Positions 45,097-55,042 of a DNA stretch of 64,000 nucleotides are shown in pieces (the stretch's first letter is position 1; each line of letters begins with the position of its first letter). Made by a program: the position numbers and the translations under genes. Below the pieces are notes generated by a model. The model did no database searches, was not told the DNA's origin, and saw only the letters and a list, made by a program, of their open reading frames with translations. Origin of the DNA: Ectobius pallidus (lineage: Eukaryota; Arthropoda; Insecta; Blattodea; Ectobiidae); assembly GCA_964059195.1 (NCBI GenBank), contig CAXKWD010000005.1:95307882-95371881 (forward strand), read 5' to 3'.

Positions 45097-48000
45097 CTAG
45101 TTTTCGTTTGAATACAAGGGATGTTCAGGTGGGTAGACGCTAGTATCCAGCTCATCTCGGAAATGCATCATATCACGGAAGAGGTCATCCGTTTCAATTC
45201 TATAGACGAAACTATCAGTGTCCATGTAGCACAATTTCAATCCTTCTTTATAAAAATTTTTCATGGTATCATAATGGAACTCATACATCCTAGTTTTCGA
45301 AATTTCCAAAATAGACATGCCAACATAGATGGCCTTATCAAACACTAATCTAGTTTTTGCAAGATGGACACCAACCAAGTTTTCGTTATAAATTGTCCTA
45401 TCCATAAAGTTACTTTTGGCTACCAGCTTTCGAATTTCCTTCTCACTTGATACAAGCCGAAAATTGATACGTTTCCTTATATTTTCCATAGTCTTACCAA
45501 AAACGGCGTTGTTCATCAATTTAAAAAAGTCTTTCTCGAAGTTGTTGGCTGCAGCCCTACGCTTGGCCGTGTTATAGTCAATGTAGGGTTTCAACCAGCA
45601 GCTTTGTTGAAATTCGATAACTCTATGGATCTTGGTTAATCTCAGTCCGTGTTGCACGGCTTGCCTAAGTACCGTGTGATGAACGACATATTTTTCTTTT
45701 GACTCCAAAGTGGTTAATAATTTTTTGTTTTTGCTGCCTGAAGGAAATTTCATCTCTGCACAGAAAGGGAGAGCAGAATAAGCATCGTGAAGATGGTCTG
45801 GATACTCAATGTCTACCTCAAGCACATATCCTAATTTAGAATTGACCGGTATGGACATGATGTCAAAGGACGCTATCTCATGATTGTCGAGCCAGCGGAA
45901 CTCGCCTGACGGCAATGCCTGCGACATCGCATAACCATAAAGGTTATTGGCATCGACATAATAAAGAAAAGATTTTTTTGCTGTCTCATCAAATTCATCA
46001 CACATGTTATTGTTTGCAACAGCGTGCCTTGTCACACACTGACAAATTCCACCTCTTATCCCGCGTTCAAACATTTGAATCATATCCATATCGGTCAAAA
46101 GCGGTAATTTTACCTTTGTGAACTTCAACATAGCTGAGTAAGCAAAGCCTGGAACAGTACTATAGTACAAACAATCCATTCCATACGTCTCAAAACACAT
46201 CTGTCTAAAGTTTTCAAAGACGTCGGTCAAAATCAAAACATCAGATTTTAAATACAAGTCTGAATATTCTCCTAATGAGCTGATCGAGAAAGAATTCCAA
46301 ACGTTTCTCGCGTGAGAGTAGTCTTGGTCAGAGACGTTCTCATTCGCGAGTCTATTATAAAATGCATCTTTGTGAGGCAATTTCTTCTCCTTCAAAATTT
46401 CAACAGAGGTGACGTAGACGTAGGGAAACACTCCCTTTCGACACACCAAATCGGCGTTTTCACCAAATACTTTTGCTGTTTCTATAAATTTATCTTTAGG
46501 TAAATTGTTTGCTAGCTTTTCCAGGCTGCTTGCCATGAACCGAAACGAATCTATAAATCTCAACTCCATACCTCCCCTCTTCAAATAAGAGGAGGGAATA
46601 AATTTTGAAAATGTCACATACTTTTCTTGTGTATTGCATATGACGTTGATTCTATTCTGATCGAAACCAAGTTCTGTCACAATAAAATGAGCATCATAGT
46701 TGGTCAGGTTATGCAAAACAATAGGGACAAATGCCTGGTTCCTATAATTCAAATTACAATTTCTGTGGGCGGCTCCTCTGAACCGACCACTAACATGGCA
46801 ATGGTCCCTTACTTTATAGTTCACATCAGTAAAGTTACCCTCACCACAAATATGGCAAATAGTAGCGCTATTGTATGTTCTAATTTCATCTTCTGTCAGA
46901 GGGGTCATGGGCTTATTTACACTGTTCAAGATTTTATCAATTTCTTTAGCATCAGCGACGAGCGAGCGCATAAACTCGCCACTGGCATCCTCCCCTCTAA
47001 AAAGTCTCAATTGAGAATATGCACCCTCAGCATCTTTGATAAAATAACAAAAACTAAAAGGTTTATGCTTCTGATAAGGAGTAGTCCAGCTTTTCTGCGG
47101 ATCTCCCAAACATCCTGATATCGGTTCCAGCAAACACTCGAAATCCGCATAGATGACAAATCTGATCTTTTGCGAATATTCGGGCTTGTTGAATACGACT
47201 TCAGGATTTTTAGGAATTTCGCACCTGACTGGGCTGAACGAGTTGCATATTGCCAAATGTTCTCTCAACCTTACGTCAGCAGATTTACCATCGTACGCTT
47301 GGAAATGTGTAAAACACCGTTTGCAAACTCTGGTCAGTTGTCTATTAGTTGTTACAAAAGGTCTTACAAAAGCATCGAAATCTGAAATGACGATGTAATG
47401 TGAATTTTCCTCATTACACACAAACAAAAGATCTCTGTGATCATCTAGTTCCTTTTCAACAATTTTGATAGGAAACACGAAATGAGAAATATTTTTCCCA
47501 TCCCGCTTTTCCACGAGACCGAAAACATTGATCGAAATATTGTTTCTTTTGGAAAACTTTTCAATATCATGAATCGAAACGGGGAATTTCACACAGTTCC
47601 AATCGTACTTGTTATCCAACTCTGGTCTGGTAAGATAACTGGCCCACATTTCCTTATCAGACTCAATAAATTTTGATAATACACAATACTTGAAACAAAA
47701 TTCATCATCATTACGAATATTAATTAATGACTTCAGATGCTGGAATTTATCAGGGAGGATCATATGACTACGCCCTGCAAATGGCATGTACTCATTCACA
47801 CGAATTTCAATTTTGTGGATTTTATTGTAAAACCACCCAGACCCTCGCATTTCACTATCTTGCATCTCAGCCTGAATTTTAGAAATATGACTAGAAACTA
47901 CTTCGTGAATATTAGAGGTTCTAAGCAATGCTTCATTTTTTGTTTTAAAATTTCTCAAACAAGAATTTAGCTCTAGATGATTAAATTCACACTCCACGAA

Positions 48001-48222
48001 AATATTAAATTTAATTGATGCAAATTTTGATAGTGACTCTGATAGAAGATTTTCAATTTTATACTGACACGACGACAGGATAGACTCCATATCGCCGGCT
48101 TGGAAATTTTTTGCAGCATATGTTGCCAGTCGTGACCTAAATGCAGTTTCAACAGGTAAAAACTCACATGTTTCTGTTGATGGTGAGTTGATCATAGCGG
48201 TGCGTTCCATTCCACATTGATT
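45097..48222 (-). CDS. protein-primed family B DNA polymerase, exon 6
   Basis: 1041 codons to the premature TAG. The exon start is set by acceptor TTATTACAG|AATCAATGTGG. Counting from a possible ATG at 48255, exonuclease motifs are YADFECLLEP (Exo I, ~370), NYDAHFIV (Exo II, ~520) and YLKSDVLILTDVF (Exo III, ~670). Polymerase motifs are YYVDANNLYGYAM (A, ~768), KLMNNAVFGKTMEN (B, ~915) and YMDTDSF (C, ~1000). A zinc/endonuclease-VII-like insert CHICGEG...CHVSGRFRG...HRNC lies at ~467-500. The enzyme replicates the linear element using a terminal protein as primer. All catalytic motifs look intact; the defect is the TAG about 45 residues after motif C, which removes the last 130 residues. It could be read as a pseudogene. 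Confidence 0.92.
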   Translation of the reverse strand, partial: NQCGMERTAMINSPSTETCEFLPVETAFRSRLATYAAKNFQAGDMESILSSCQYKIENLLSESLSKFASIKFNIFVECEFNHLELNSCLRNFKTKNEALLRTSNIHEVVSSHISKIQAEMQDSEMRGSGWFYNKIHKIEIRVNEYMPFAGRSHMILPDKFQHLKSLINIRNDDEFCFKYCVLSKFIESDKEMWASYLTRPELDNKYDWNCVKFPVSIHDIEKFSKRNNISINVFGLVEKRDGKNISHFVFPIKIVEKELDDHRDLLFVCNEENSHYIVISDFDAFVRPFVTTNRQLTRVCKRCFTHFQAYDGKSADVRLREHLAICNSFSPVRCEIPKNPEVVFNKPEYSQKIRFVIYADFECLLEPISGCLGDPQKSWTTPYQKHKPFSFCYFIKDAEGAYSQLRLFRGEDASGEFMRSLVADAKEIDKILNSVNKPMTPLTEDEIRTYNSATICHICGEGNFTDVNYKVRDHCHVSGRFRGAAHRNCNLNYRNQAFVPIVLHNLTNYDAHFIVTELGFDQNRINVICNTQEKYVTFSKFIPSSYLKRGGMELRFIDSFRFMASSLEKLANNLPKDKFIETAKVFGENADLVCRKGVFPYVYVTSVEILKEKKLPHKDAFYNRLANENVSDQDYSHARNVWNSFSISSLGEYSDLYLKSDVLILTDVFENFRQMCFETYGMDCLYYSTVPGFAYSAMLKFTKVKLPLLTDMDMIQMFERGIRGGICQCVTRHAVANNNMCDEFDETAKKSFLYYVDANNLYGYAMSQALPSGEFRWLDNHEIASFDIMSIPVNSKLGYVLEVDIEYPDHLHDAYSALPFCAEMKFPSGSKNKKLLTTLESKEKYVVHHTVLRQAVQHGLRLTKIHRVIEFQQSCWLKPYIDYNTAKRRAAANNFEKDFFKLMNNAVFGKTMENIRKRINFRLVSSEKEIRKLVAKSNFMDRTIYNENLVGVHLAKTRLVFDKAIYVGMSILEISKTRMYEFHYDTMKNFYKEGLKLCYMDTDSFVYRIETDDLFRDMMHFRDELDTSVYPPEHPLYSNEN

Positions 48223-48314
48223 CTGTAATAACGAAAAAATAAGATTCATTAGCAATCGAGACTTTTTGTAAGCGAATGGTATAATAAAAGACTAAGACAT
48301 TTCATTGTACATAC

Positions 48315-48377
48315 CTGTGGAATATCGCGCGTATGCATGATAACGCTAGGTCTCGACTGGCGGAAGGACTCTCGATT
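48315..48377 (-). CDS. mini-exon 5 of the ZnF-PolB gene
   Basis: 63 bp (21 codons, NRESFRQ...DIPQ), bounded by GTTACAG| acceptor and CAG|GTATGTAC donor, phase 0 at both ends. Its AAT start and CAG end match the layout of the three repeated exons, so it may be a diverged member of the same series. Confidence 0.7.
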
Positions 48378-48719
48378 CTGTAACAAAAGAAAAATAAAAT
48401 ATTAAGATTTATGGTAAAAGAAATAAAGTTTAATGTCTTGATTTTAGCCGCTCTGTACTAATATAGAAAATAATATTAAGTTTTATCATAAAAGAAATAA
48501 GTTTGTTGTCTTGCATAATAATCATAATAATATTATACCTGCAAACGCATATATAACAAAGAAATATAAAATATTAAGATTTATGAAGAAAAATAAAGTT
48601 TAATGTCTTGATTTTAGCCGCTCTGTACTAATATAAAAAATAATATTAAGTTTTATCATAAAAGAAATAAGATTGATGGCTTGTACAATCACTGAAATAA
48701 TAATAATTTCACTACATAC

Positions 48720-48815
48720 CTGTGGTTGTACACCAGAAGGTCCAGGATGGTATAGGTCATCATGTGGACGGGCGGAAGTCTGTTGCATGGTTCCAACACT
48801 CACTGGTTTGGCATT
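48720..48815 (-). CDS. mini-exon 4 (repeat copy 3)
   Basis: 96 bp, 32 codons, beginning NAKPVSVGTMQQ and ending GPSGVQPQ. Acceptor TTATAG|, donor CAG|GTATGTAG, phase 0-0. Differs from the other two copies by Lys instead of Arg at position 3. Confidence 0.75.
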
Positions 48816-48985
48816 CTATAACAAAGGAAAAATAAAATATTAAGATTTATGAAGAAAAATAAAGTTTAATGTCTTGATTTTAGCCGCTCTGTACTAATAT
48901 AAAAAATAATATTAAGTTTTATCATAAAAGAAATAAGATTGATGGCTTGTACAATCACTGAAATAATAATAATTTCACTACATAC

Positions 48986-49081
48986 CTGTGGTTGTACACC
49001 AGAAGGTCCAGGATGGTATAGGTCATCATGTGGACGGGCGGAAGTCTGTTGCATGGTTCCAACACTCACTGGTCTGGCATT
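48986..49081 (-). CDS. mini-exon 3 (repeat copy 2)
   Basis: 96 bp, 32 codons (NARPVSVGTMQQ...GVQPQ), exactly 266 bp from its neighbours. It has the same splice sites and phase, and flanking intron sequence almost identical to the other copies. Confidence 0.75.
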
Positions 49082-49251
49082 CTATAACAAAGGAAAAATA
49101 AAATATTAAGATTTATGAAGAAAAATAAAGTCTAATGTCTTGATTTTAGCCGCTCTGTACTAATATAAAAAATAATATTAAGTTTTATCATAAAAGAAAT
49201 AAGATTGATGGCTTGTACAATCACTGAAATAATAATAATTTCACTACATAC

Positions 49252-49347
49252 CTGTGGTTGTACACCAGAAGGTCCAGGATGGTATAGGTCATCATGTGGA
49301 CGGGCGGAAGTCTGTTGCATGGTTCCAACACTCACTGGTCTGGCATT
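49252..49347 (-). CDS. mini-exon 2 (repeat copy 1)
   Basis: 96 bp, 32 codons, phase 0-0. It joins the zinc-finger exon in frame. The encoded segment is Pro/Gly/Gln-rich with no predicted fold; a flexible linker between the finger domain and the polymerase is the likeliest role. Confidence 0.75.
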
Positions 49348-49503
49348 CTATAACAAAGGAAAAATAAAATATTAAGATTTATGAAGAAAAATAAAGTTTA
49401 ATGTCTTGATTTTAACCGCTCTGTACTAATATAAAAATAATAATGTTTTATCATAAAAGAAATAAGTTTGATGTCTTGCACAATAATCATAATAATAACA
49501 TAC

Positions 49504-49908
49504 CTGCAAATGATGAGATGAATGCTCGGCTTCCTCTACAACCATCGGTGGGTGGGCTACTCCGTCCCCGCTATGGGCTGGTAGATGGAAGCGACCAGTG
49601 TTGGTGTAGATCCCAATATGCCTAGGTTCCACCTTCCTTGATGGGTTGTGAACGTTCTGCATATGGATAACCAAATATCTCTCCGTTGCCTTGCAAATGT
49701 CACACACGATGTTTTTAGTGGTGGATGTATGATTATTAAGGACATGCCTTGACAAATTGTCCCTACGTGTAAATATCACAACACAGGTTTCGCACTTGTA
49801 TTCGGATTTCGTATGTTGATGGTTAATATGCCTGTTCAAATTATGTTTGAGCCTAAATTTTGCCTCACACTCGGAGCACTGGAAAAATACGGTAGACGAG
49901 CTCTCCAT
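49504..49908 (-). CDS. C2H2 zinc-finger first exon of the ZnF-PolB gene
   Basis: 135 codons from ATG (MESSSTVFF) to donor TTGCAG|GTATGT. Two classical fingers: CSECEAKFRLKHNLNRHINHQH (C-x2-C-x12-H-x4-H) and CETCVVIFTRRDNLSRHVLNNH; a third, shorter CDICKATERYLVIHMQNVH lacks part of the normal finger spacing. The exon has a TATA box upstream and ends in phase 0 with the downstream mini-exons, so the predicted product is one ZnF-linker-polymerase protein. Fingers could target the polymerase to TIR or host DNA (inference). Reading through the donor gives a short terminating tail, so a stand-alone finger protein is the alternative. Confidence 0.8.
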
Positions 49909-49969
49909 TGTTGATCTGCAGCTGCTGACGGTTGAATAAGAAGTGAGCCTGAAGCATGACGTCATTGGT

Positions 49970-49976
49970 TTATATA
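49970..49976 (-). promoter_or_regulatory. TATA box of the ZnF-PolB gene
   Basis: TATATAA on the minus strand, ~62 bp before the ATG, with a TGACGTCA palindrome at 49957-49964 just downstream of it. Confidence 0.65.
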
Positions 49977-50077
49977 GTATCGTTTTGAAATAGCCTCGCA
50001 ACAGGACAAATCTATTTTACACCAATGGAATGATTGGAGTTTTAAAAAAATGCTGTCTAGCCTCGCGACATGGTAAA

Positions 50078-50270
50078 TATACGTTAAAGCTTAAATCAGC
50101 AGTAATTAGATATTTCGCGTTTCCAGCTTGTGAAAATACCTGTTCGTGATTTCCCACATCAAATTGTTGACATATGCGAAATATAATCATTTCCGGTGAA
50201 ATTAGCAGATATCCGATATTTAATTCTGGTACGGAAATAGAATATTAATTTTCCTACAATAAATGCTGAC
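50078..50270 (+). repeat. direct repeat, left copy
   Basis: Begins AAATATACGTTAAAGCTTAA and continues to ATTTTCCTACAAT. The first ~65 bp are nearly identical to 52172-52236; the rest is diverged. Confidence 0.75.
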
Positions 50271-51559
50271 AAAATAAAATCAGGTAAACTGATATAACAA
50301 AGTGCCAGTATGCTTTTTTAATCAGTAATAATTGCAGTTATGATATACAGAAAATAAGTTTATTTTTTTTTAAATAGATCTCCGAGTTAAACTCCAGATA
50401 CATTCATTAAGCAGGGCTTACGGAAGAACAAAGGTCTAAAGTTTGATTCTTAACCTTAATTCATATTGGTATACACTGATATACTAATTCTTAAAATATG
50501 TAAACATTTTACAAAATGCATTGACAATGAAATAGTACAGTAAGCCAATAAGAAGAGGATAGTTCCACCTAGCGGTATGCAGTTTTGTTCTGAGTATAGG
50601 CTTATGCAATTTTAACGCAACGCAATAACTTTAAAGCTAGTTTCTGTTCGTGAAATAACATTTATAGGCTTATGTTATTATTTACGAATGATGTAGGTCA
50701 ATGAAAGACAATGAATTCCCAGTTTTTTTAAAAAGAAAAATGTAATACGTAGCACATTGACAAAATAGGACATAAGAATGGAATAGGCTCAATTTAACAC
50801 AATTGATAATAATAAAAAAAATTGCTTCAGGGTGGACTCGAACGTGATATCTCTTGATTACTAGACAAGCACCTTACCCCAAGACCAAACCACACTGCGA
50901 CTTTTGAGTGTCCAATACCAAAGAATACTATTTCGTCGTTGCTCACAGAAGAGAAATATCACCGTATTTCGAAATTAGGCTATATATCGTGCCTGCTAGA
51001 TTTATTATAGTACAATGTTGAATTATTTCATTAATTAGTACTATAATATTCGCGATATCTGAGTGATAAATTAGGATGAGGCCCTCGTTGAAGCAGAGGT
51101 ACCAACCTAACCATATTCTCAAAGCTTAATGTTTTTATTTATTAAGAGGTCAGGGATTATAAATCTGACATAGGCTGAAGTAAAATTCAATGCTTTAATC
51201 TAATTGTAATCAATTTTAGCAAAATAATTAGTCGTTATACAGCAGCATTTCATCTATAATCGTACATATGGGAACATTTGTTTTCCATGTAGATGTCAAA
51301 CTGTCCATGGCAACTGAAGGAAGCTTTATAAGCTGTCATTAATTGATGACGCTATAAGAAAGAACCGAGAATTTGAATTTGCATTTGAAGAAGGTGCCTT
51401 CTTTTTACCCTCCTTTACTAAAGAAGGTTTCGACAGGAATTGAAGGCTTGTTCCAGAATTTCCCTTTATTTACCTTAGTTACGGGACTCGCCCGCTGATT
51501 GGTTGGCCGCGAGCCAATCAAAATGCTTCGAAATGAACCAAAATATTATAATAAATTTG

Positions 51560-52045
51560 ACTGATAATTACTCTTTATTTCGGTACTGGACAACCGATTA
51601 GGTCCAAATTCAATAGGCTTATTGCCATGATTGTTATAAATAAGTATACGAAGTTTCATGAAAATCCGATAAAGCGTATTTGAGTTACCGCGCCTTTTCT
51701 TATATGATACCATAAAAGGGCACTAAATTGGGTATTATTCCGGTACCGGCCAACCGATTTGGTCCAATATCAACAGACATCTTCCCATGGACATTATAAA
51801 TAGGTATTTTAAGTTTCATGAAAATCCGATAAAGCGTATGAGAGTTATGGCGCCTTTAAAATATACACTAAATTGGGTTTTACTCCGGTACCGGTGAACC
51901 GATTTGGTCCAATTTCAATAGGGTTCTTCCCATGGACATTATAAACGCGTATACCAAGTTTCATTAAAATTCGATAAAGCGTATTTGAGTTAGAGCGCGT
52001 ACAGACACACGGACGGACGGACGGACAGACGGACAGACATTTTTC
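51560..52045 (-). repeat. three ~150-bp tandem repeats and (ACGG)n
   Basis: Each unit contains CCGGTAC(C/T)GG, ACCGATT(T/A)GGTCCAA, TTTCATGAAAATCCGATAAA and GCGTATTTGAGTTA. The last unit runs into an ACGGACGGACGGACAGACGG microsatellite. No coding content. Confidence 0.85.
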
Positions 52046-52169
52046 GTCCCCCACACAATCTCATAAAGTACCATACTGGCACTTAATAATGTGTTATGTT
52101 ATACTCTGTATGAAAATACATTAATAATAATATAAGGTTCCATCAGAGATGAAACATATATCACTGGGA

Positions 52170-52365
52170 GAAATATACGTTAAAGCTTAAATCAGCAGTA
52201 ATTAGATATTTCACTTTTCCAGCTTGTGAACAAATCATTTCATGAATTCTCACATTAAATTTGATGACGAATGCGAAATATAATCTCACAACGCGAAAAT
52301 CTAATCAGCGCTTTTCTGAAACAATATAAGGCAGCGGAAATAAAATATTTATTTTCCTACAATCT
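52170..52365 (+). repeat. direct repeat, right copy
   Basis: Counterpart of 50078-50270, 2.09 kb away. Followed by sub-repeats of CAGCGCTTTTCTGAA near 52305 and 52388. Confidence 0.75.
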
Positions 52366-53072
52366 CGCAACGTGGAAATCTGATATTTATTTCTGTCAGC
52401 GCTTTTCTGAAGCAATATATTCATTTTCATGCAATGTGTGTATAATATAGAACTTATATGTTATTACTGACCGGGGATCGAACTCACTACCACTCAGCGT
52501 TGGAATATTACAATATAAGTTTTTAATATATCGCAATAGAATGGTGATGAATATCAAAATAGTTATACTTCATTTTAAAATTTAAAGGTTCAGTCATACA
52601 TCATTTTTTAAAATTTAAAGGTATTGGAGTGTTACGTTAGACATTTAAAGAGATAATTCGCAATGAATGAAGTTGTAAGTTAGCGAGCGATAAGAGAAGC
52701 ATCTTGTTGTACAGCGTTATATGAGTGTTGCAGATAACATGCATGGAGAGCAAGCTGATAAAACTGTTACCTAAGCAAATCTCTGCACGCATGTGATTAA
52801 AAACATTCACTGGCTTTCTGTATCGGCATTATAAAAAACCTGTACGTTTGATAAGAATACTACGATGTTATACACATCACATATCACAGATGAGTGTGTT
52901 AACATATACACTTTCGATGGTGTCTGATAATAAATAAGGAGGTTTAGATTTTTTGACATTCGGAACGCGGGGTACCGAACGCCTTTACTCTAGGTTGAGT
53001 CACTAGATTTTAGAAAAAGAATCATCTTACAGAAAACTGATAACGTTGCATTTACGCTTCGTGATCTATATG

Positions 53073-54063
53073 CTTCCATGCTAAAAAGACATAAAGATTA
53101 AAATCTGCTGTGACGTCATAAAACAATCCACCTGTTACATGATCTAATCCTACCAATCCTCTTGTGACGTAAGCGACCCAATCCTCTGATGACGTAAGCG
53201 ATGACGTCATAAAACATTCCACTGTTGAGGTAGGTCATAGCAATCCTCCCAATCCTCCTCTGACGTAAGCGATGCCGCCATGTTGTAAAACATTCCTCCT
53301 GTCACATGATCTAATCCTCCCAATCCTCTGATGACGTAAACGATGACGTCATAAAACATTCCACTGTTGAGGTAGGTCATAGCAATCCTCCCAATCCTCC
53401 CAATCCTCCTCTGACGTAAGAAGTGACGTCATAAAACAATCCACCTGTCACATGATCTAATCCTCCCAATCCTCTGATGACGTAAACGATGCCGCCATGT
53501 TGTAAAACAATACCAATATACAAATTTCAAATTTCCCACCATCCGCCATTTGCAATTGTAATATCCAATTTCCACCTTTTACAATTTTCAAATCAACCGC
53601 CATCTAGTATTAAATTTCCAACCTTACGCCATTTGAAATAGGAACCGGAAACGTAGCCATTTTCATTATGAATTACCAAATTTTAAATTTCGCGCCGGAA
53701 ACTTAACCAATTACAGTATAAATTCTCAAATTTTGAATTTCGCGCTTTGTCCGACATTTGAAATAGGAACCGGAACCGCCGCCATTTGCAATAGGAACCG
53801 GAACCGACGCCATTTTGAATCACGCGGTTATAGCCACACCCACTTGTGACGTCATACAATCCGCCACTGACGTCATAGCCACGCCCACCTTCCCCTCCGG
53901 CTCCTCCGCTCCTCCTGTCACGTGACCTGTGACGTAAGCATTCCTCCTCCACTTGTGACGTCATCAATCCTCCCTCCCCTCCGTGACGTAACCGGAAGTG
54001 ACGTCATCAATCCTCCCAATCCTCCCAATCCTCCTCTGACGTCAGTCACAAAACCATACTACT
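53073..54063 (-). repeat. Polinton right terminal inverted repeat
   Basis: 991 bp, reverse complement of 38730-39729, ending CCATACTACT. Mirrors the CRE array and the AAATGGCGG/CCGGTTCC block. A frame at 53683-53967 (-) mirrors that of the left TIR. Confidence 0.97.
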
Positions 54064-54069
54064 CCAAAG
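54064..54069. other. 6-bp target duplication CCAAAG, right
   Basis: Identical to 38724-38729. Confidence 0.95.
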
Positions 54070-54105
54070 GGCATTCACGATTTGTATAGGGACCACTCTA
54101 CTTAA
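54064..54105 (+). mobile_element. SINE family A, right half split by the Polinton
   Basis: After the duplicated CCAAAG it continues GGGCATTCACGATTTGTATAGGGACCACTCTACTT, segment by segment equivalent to the SINE 3' end GGGCCTCCATGGCCTGTATAGGGATCACTTTACTT (8290-8325). Confidence 0.85.
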
Positions 54106-54332
54106 TTATTCGTTGCTGAGGCGACCATGTCTGGAAGAAACTTTTTGTTAAAAAATTAATTGTGACACTAACTTTTGTTTGCATTTGTAGGCCTATATGG
54201 TAAATACACGTGATGAGTACGCCTAAGACATAAGGGGGGCTAGCAGTTAATACAAGATGAGGGAACTACTACGTATATAAATAATATGGTAAAAGCTATT
54301 TTTTAAACCGCCAATGCTTTCTATTTTTAAAA

Positions 54333-55042
54333 AATCCCTTTAGGCAGGCCTACAGGCTGAGGTAGATTTCGAAGTACTTTTGGTTTAATTTATTGTCGCT
54401 GCGCAGCACTCTTCTTCTTTAGCCTTGGCATGACAAACCCGCAATAATAACTGCAAAAAGGAGGAAAGAGCACTTTTTTAAACATTAAAATCTCGCATTG
54501 TATGAGAGCTATCGAGAAACTAGTTATTGATTTCTAGAGTACTCATCAAGAGCTTTTCAACGATACCCAACAAGACGTGGTTTCAAAAAATTTTAATTTC
54601 TATCCCCAACCCCATCGTACCCCCAAAACCCCCGAATCGTTGGTGTCATTGTGAACTCCATAGGGAGTACTCTAATTTATTCAAACAAAGTTTCCCTCTA
54701 TGCTTCATAGGGGCCGAGATGTGCATTTTTCTAAATTTCAACCCCCTCCCCGACCCCCCCCCCCCTTGGGCCAATTTTGCTCATTAACGAACTTGTCCGA
54801 ACTATTGGGCCTAGAAATAATATAATAAAAGTTGGTCATATATCTTCAAAATTACGGCCGCTAGCGTGTAAAGATATATATAGGCCTACCGTATATATAT
54901 AAATATTACAAAAAAAATGTTTTGAACGGGTGGTGGTTTTGTACTTAGAGAGGCGTGAAACGTAAAGATATGTAAGAATTTTTCGGAAGACATGACATGG
55001 TATCGATTGCAATAGGTAGATTTTTCTTCGAAATCTATCTAA
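54333..55042 (-). repeat. module M, copy 2 (inverted)
   Basis: Reverse-complement homologue of 37388-38136, without the hAT-2 ends. GAGGTAGATTTCGAAG at 54359 and CTTCGAAATCTATCT at 55026 mark similar edges, with ~27 bp of homology beyond the left one. The frame at 54527-54787 is incidental. Confidence 0.8.

Larger units (their letters stand above)
48600..49397 (-). repeat. 266-bp exon+intron tandem repeat, three copies
   Basis: Units at ~48600-48865, 48866-49131 and 49132-49397 are nearly identical over exon and intron. A fourth, degenerate unit at ~48420-48600 has the intron sequence but its exon has shrunk to GCGTTTGCAG before a GTATAA donor-like site. Confidence 0.95.
50010..53072. other. 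3-kb ORF-less part of the Polinton
   Basis: No supported gene. Holds a ~200-bp direct repeat pair, a tandem block at 51560-52045, a tRNA-like scrap at 50826-50905 (-) and a B-box-like GAGTTCGATCCCCGGTC near 52465-52485 (-). It may be where lost virion genes lay, or later inserted sequence. Confidence 0.6.
38730..54063. mobile_element. Polinton/Maverick (adintovirus-like) element, 15.3 kb
   Basis: Hallmarks seen directly: AG...CT ends (AGTAGTATGG / CCATACTACT), ~1-kb TIRs, a perfect 6-bp duplication CCAAAG, a protein-primed family B polymerase, a chromodomain integrase tail, a PLA2/pX-like virion protein and a DUF8207-type gene. The family encodes a virus-like particle system and moves by polymerase plus integrase. 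I could not find the major capsid, FtsK-type ATPase, adenain-type protease or integrase core, and several genes carry stops or frameshifts. The copy is therefore judged a decayed provirus that cannot move on its own. Inserted in a SINE. Confidence 0.97.

Noticed and set aside
45097..45099. Programmed readthrough at the PolB TAG
   Set aside because: Not accepted as the default: no readthrough context or downstream structure was recognised, and other genes of the element are also broken; simple nonsense decay is sufficient.
46627..47118. 163-codon plus-strand ORF within PolB
   Set aside because: It is the antisense shadow of the polymerase, where the protein-coding motifs are on the minus strand.
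50826..50905. tRNA gene on the minus strand
   Set aside because: Has A- and B-box-like words and a partial acceptor pairing, but no acceptable T stem and a distorted anticodon arm; at best a decayed SINE head.
54527..54787. 86-codon ORF in module M copy 2
   Set aside because: The frame is not preserved in copy 1 (37388-38136) and contains poly-proline from a C-run; no family resemblance.
37388..55042. Outer inverted modules as the true ends of the large element
   Set aside because: The Polinton has its own TIRs and a perfect 6-bp duplication at 38724/54064, and copy 1 of the module lies within a separate hAT with its own 8-bp duplication.
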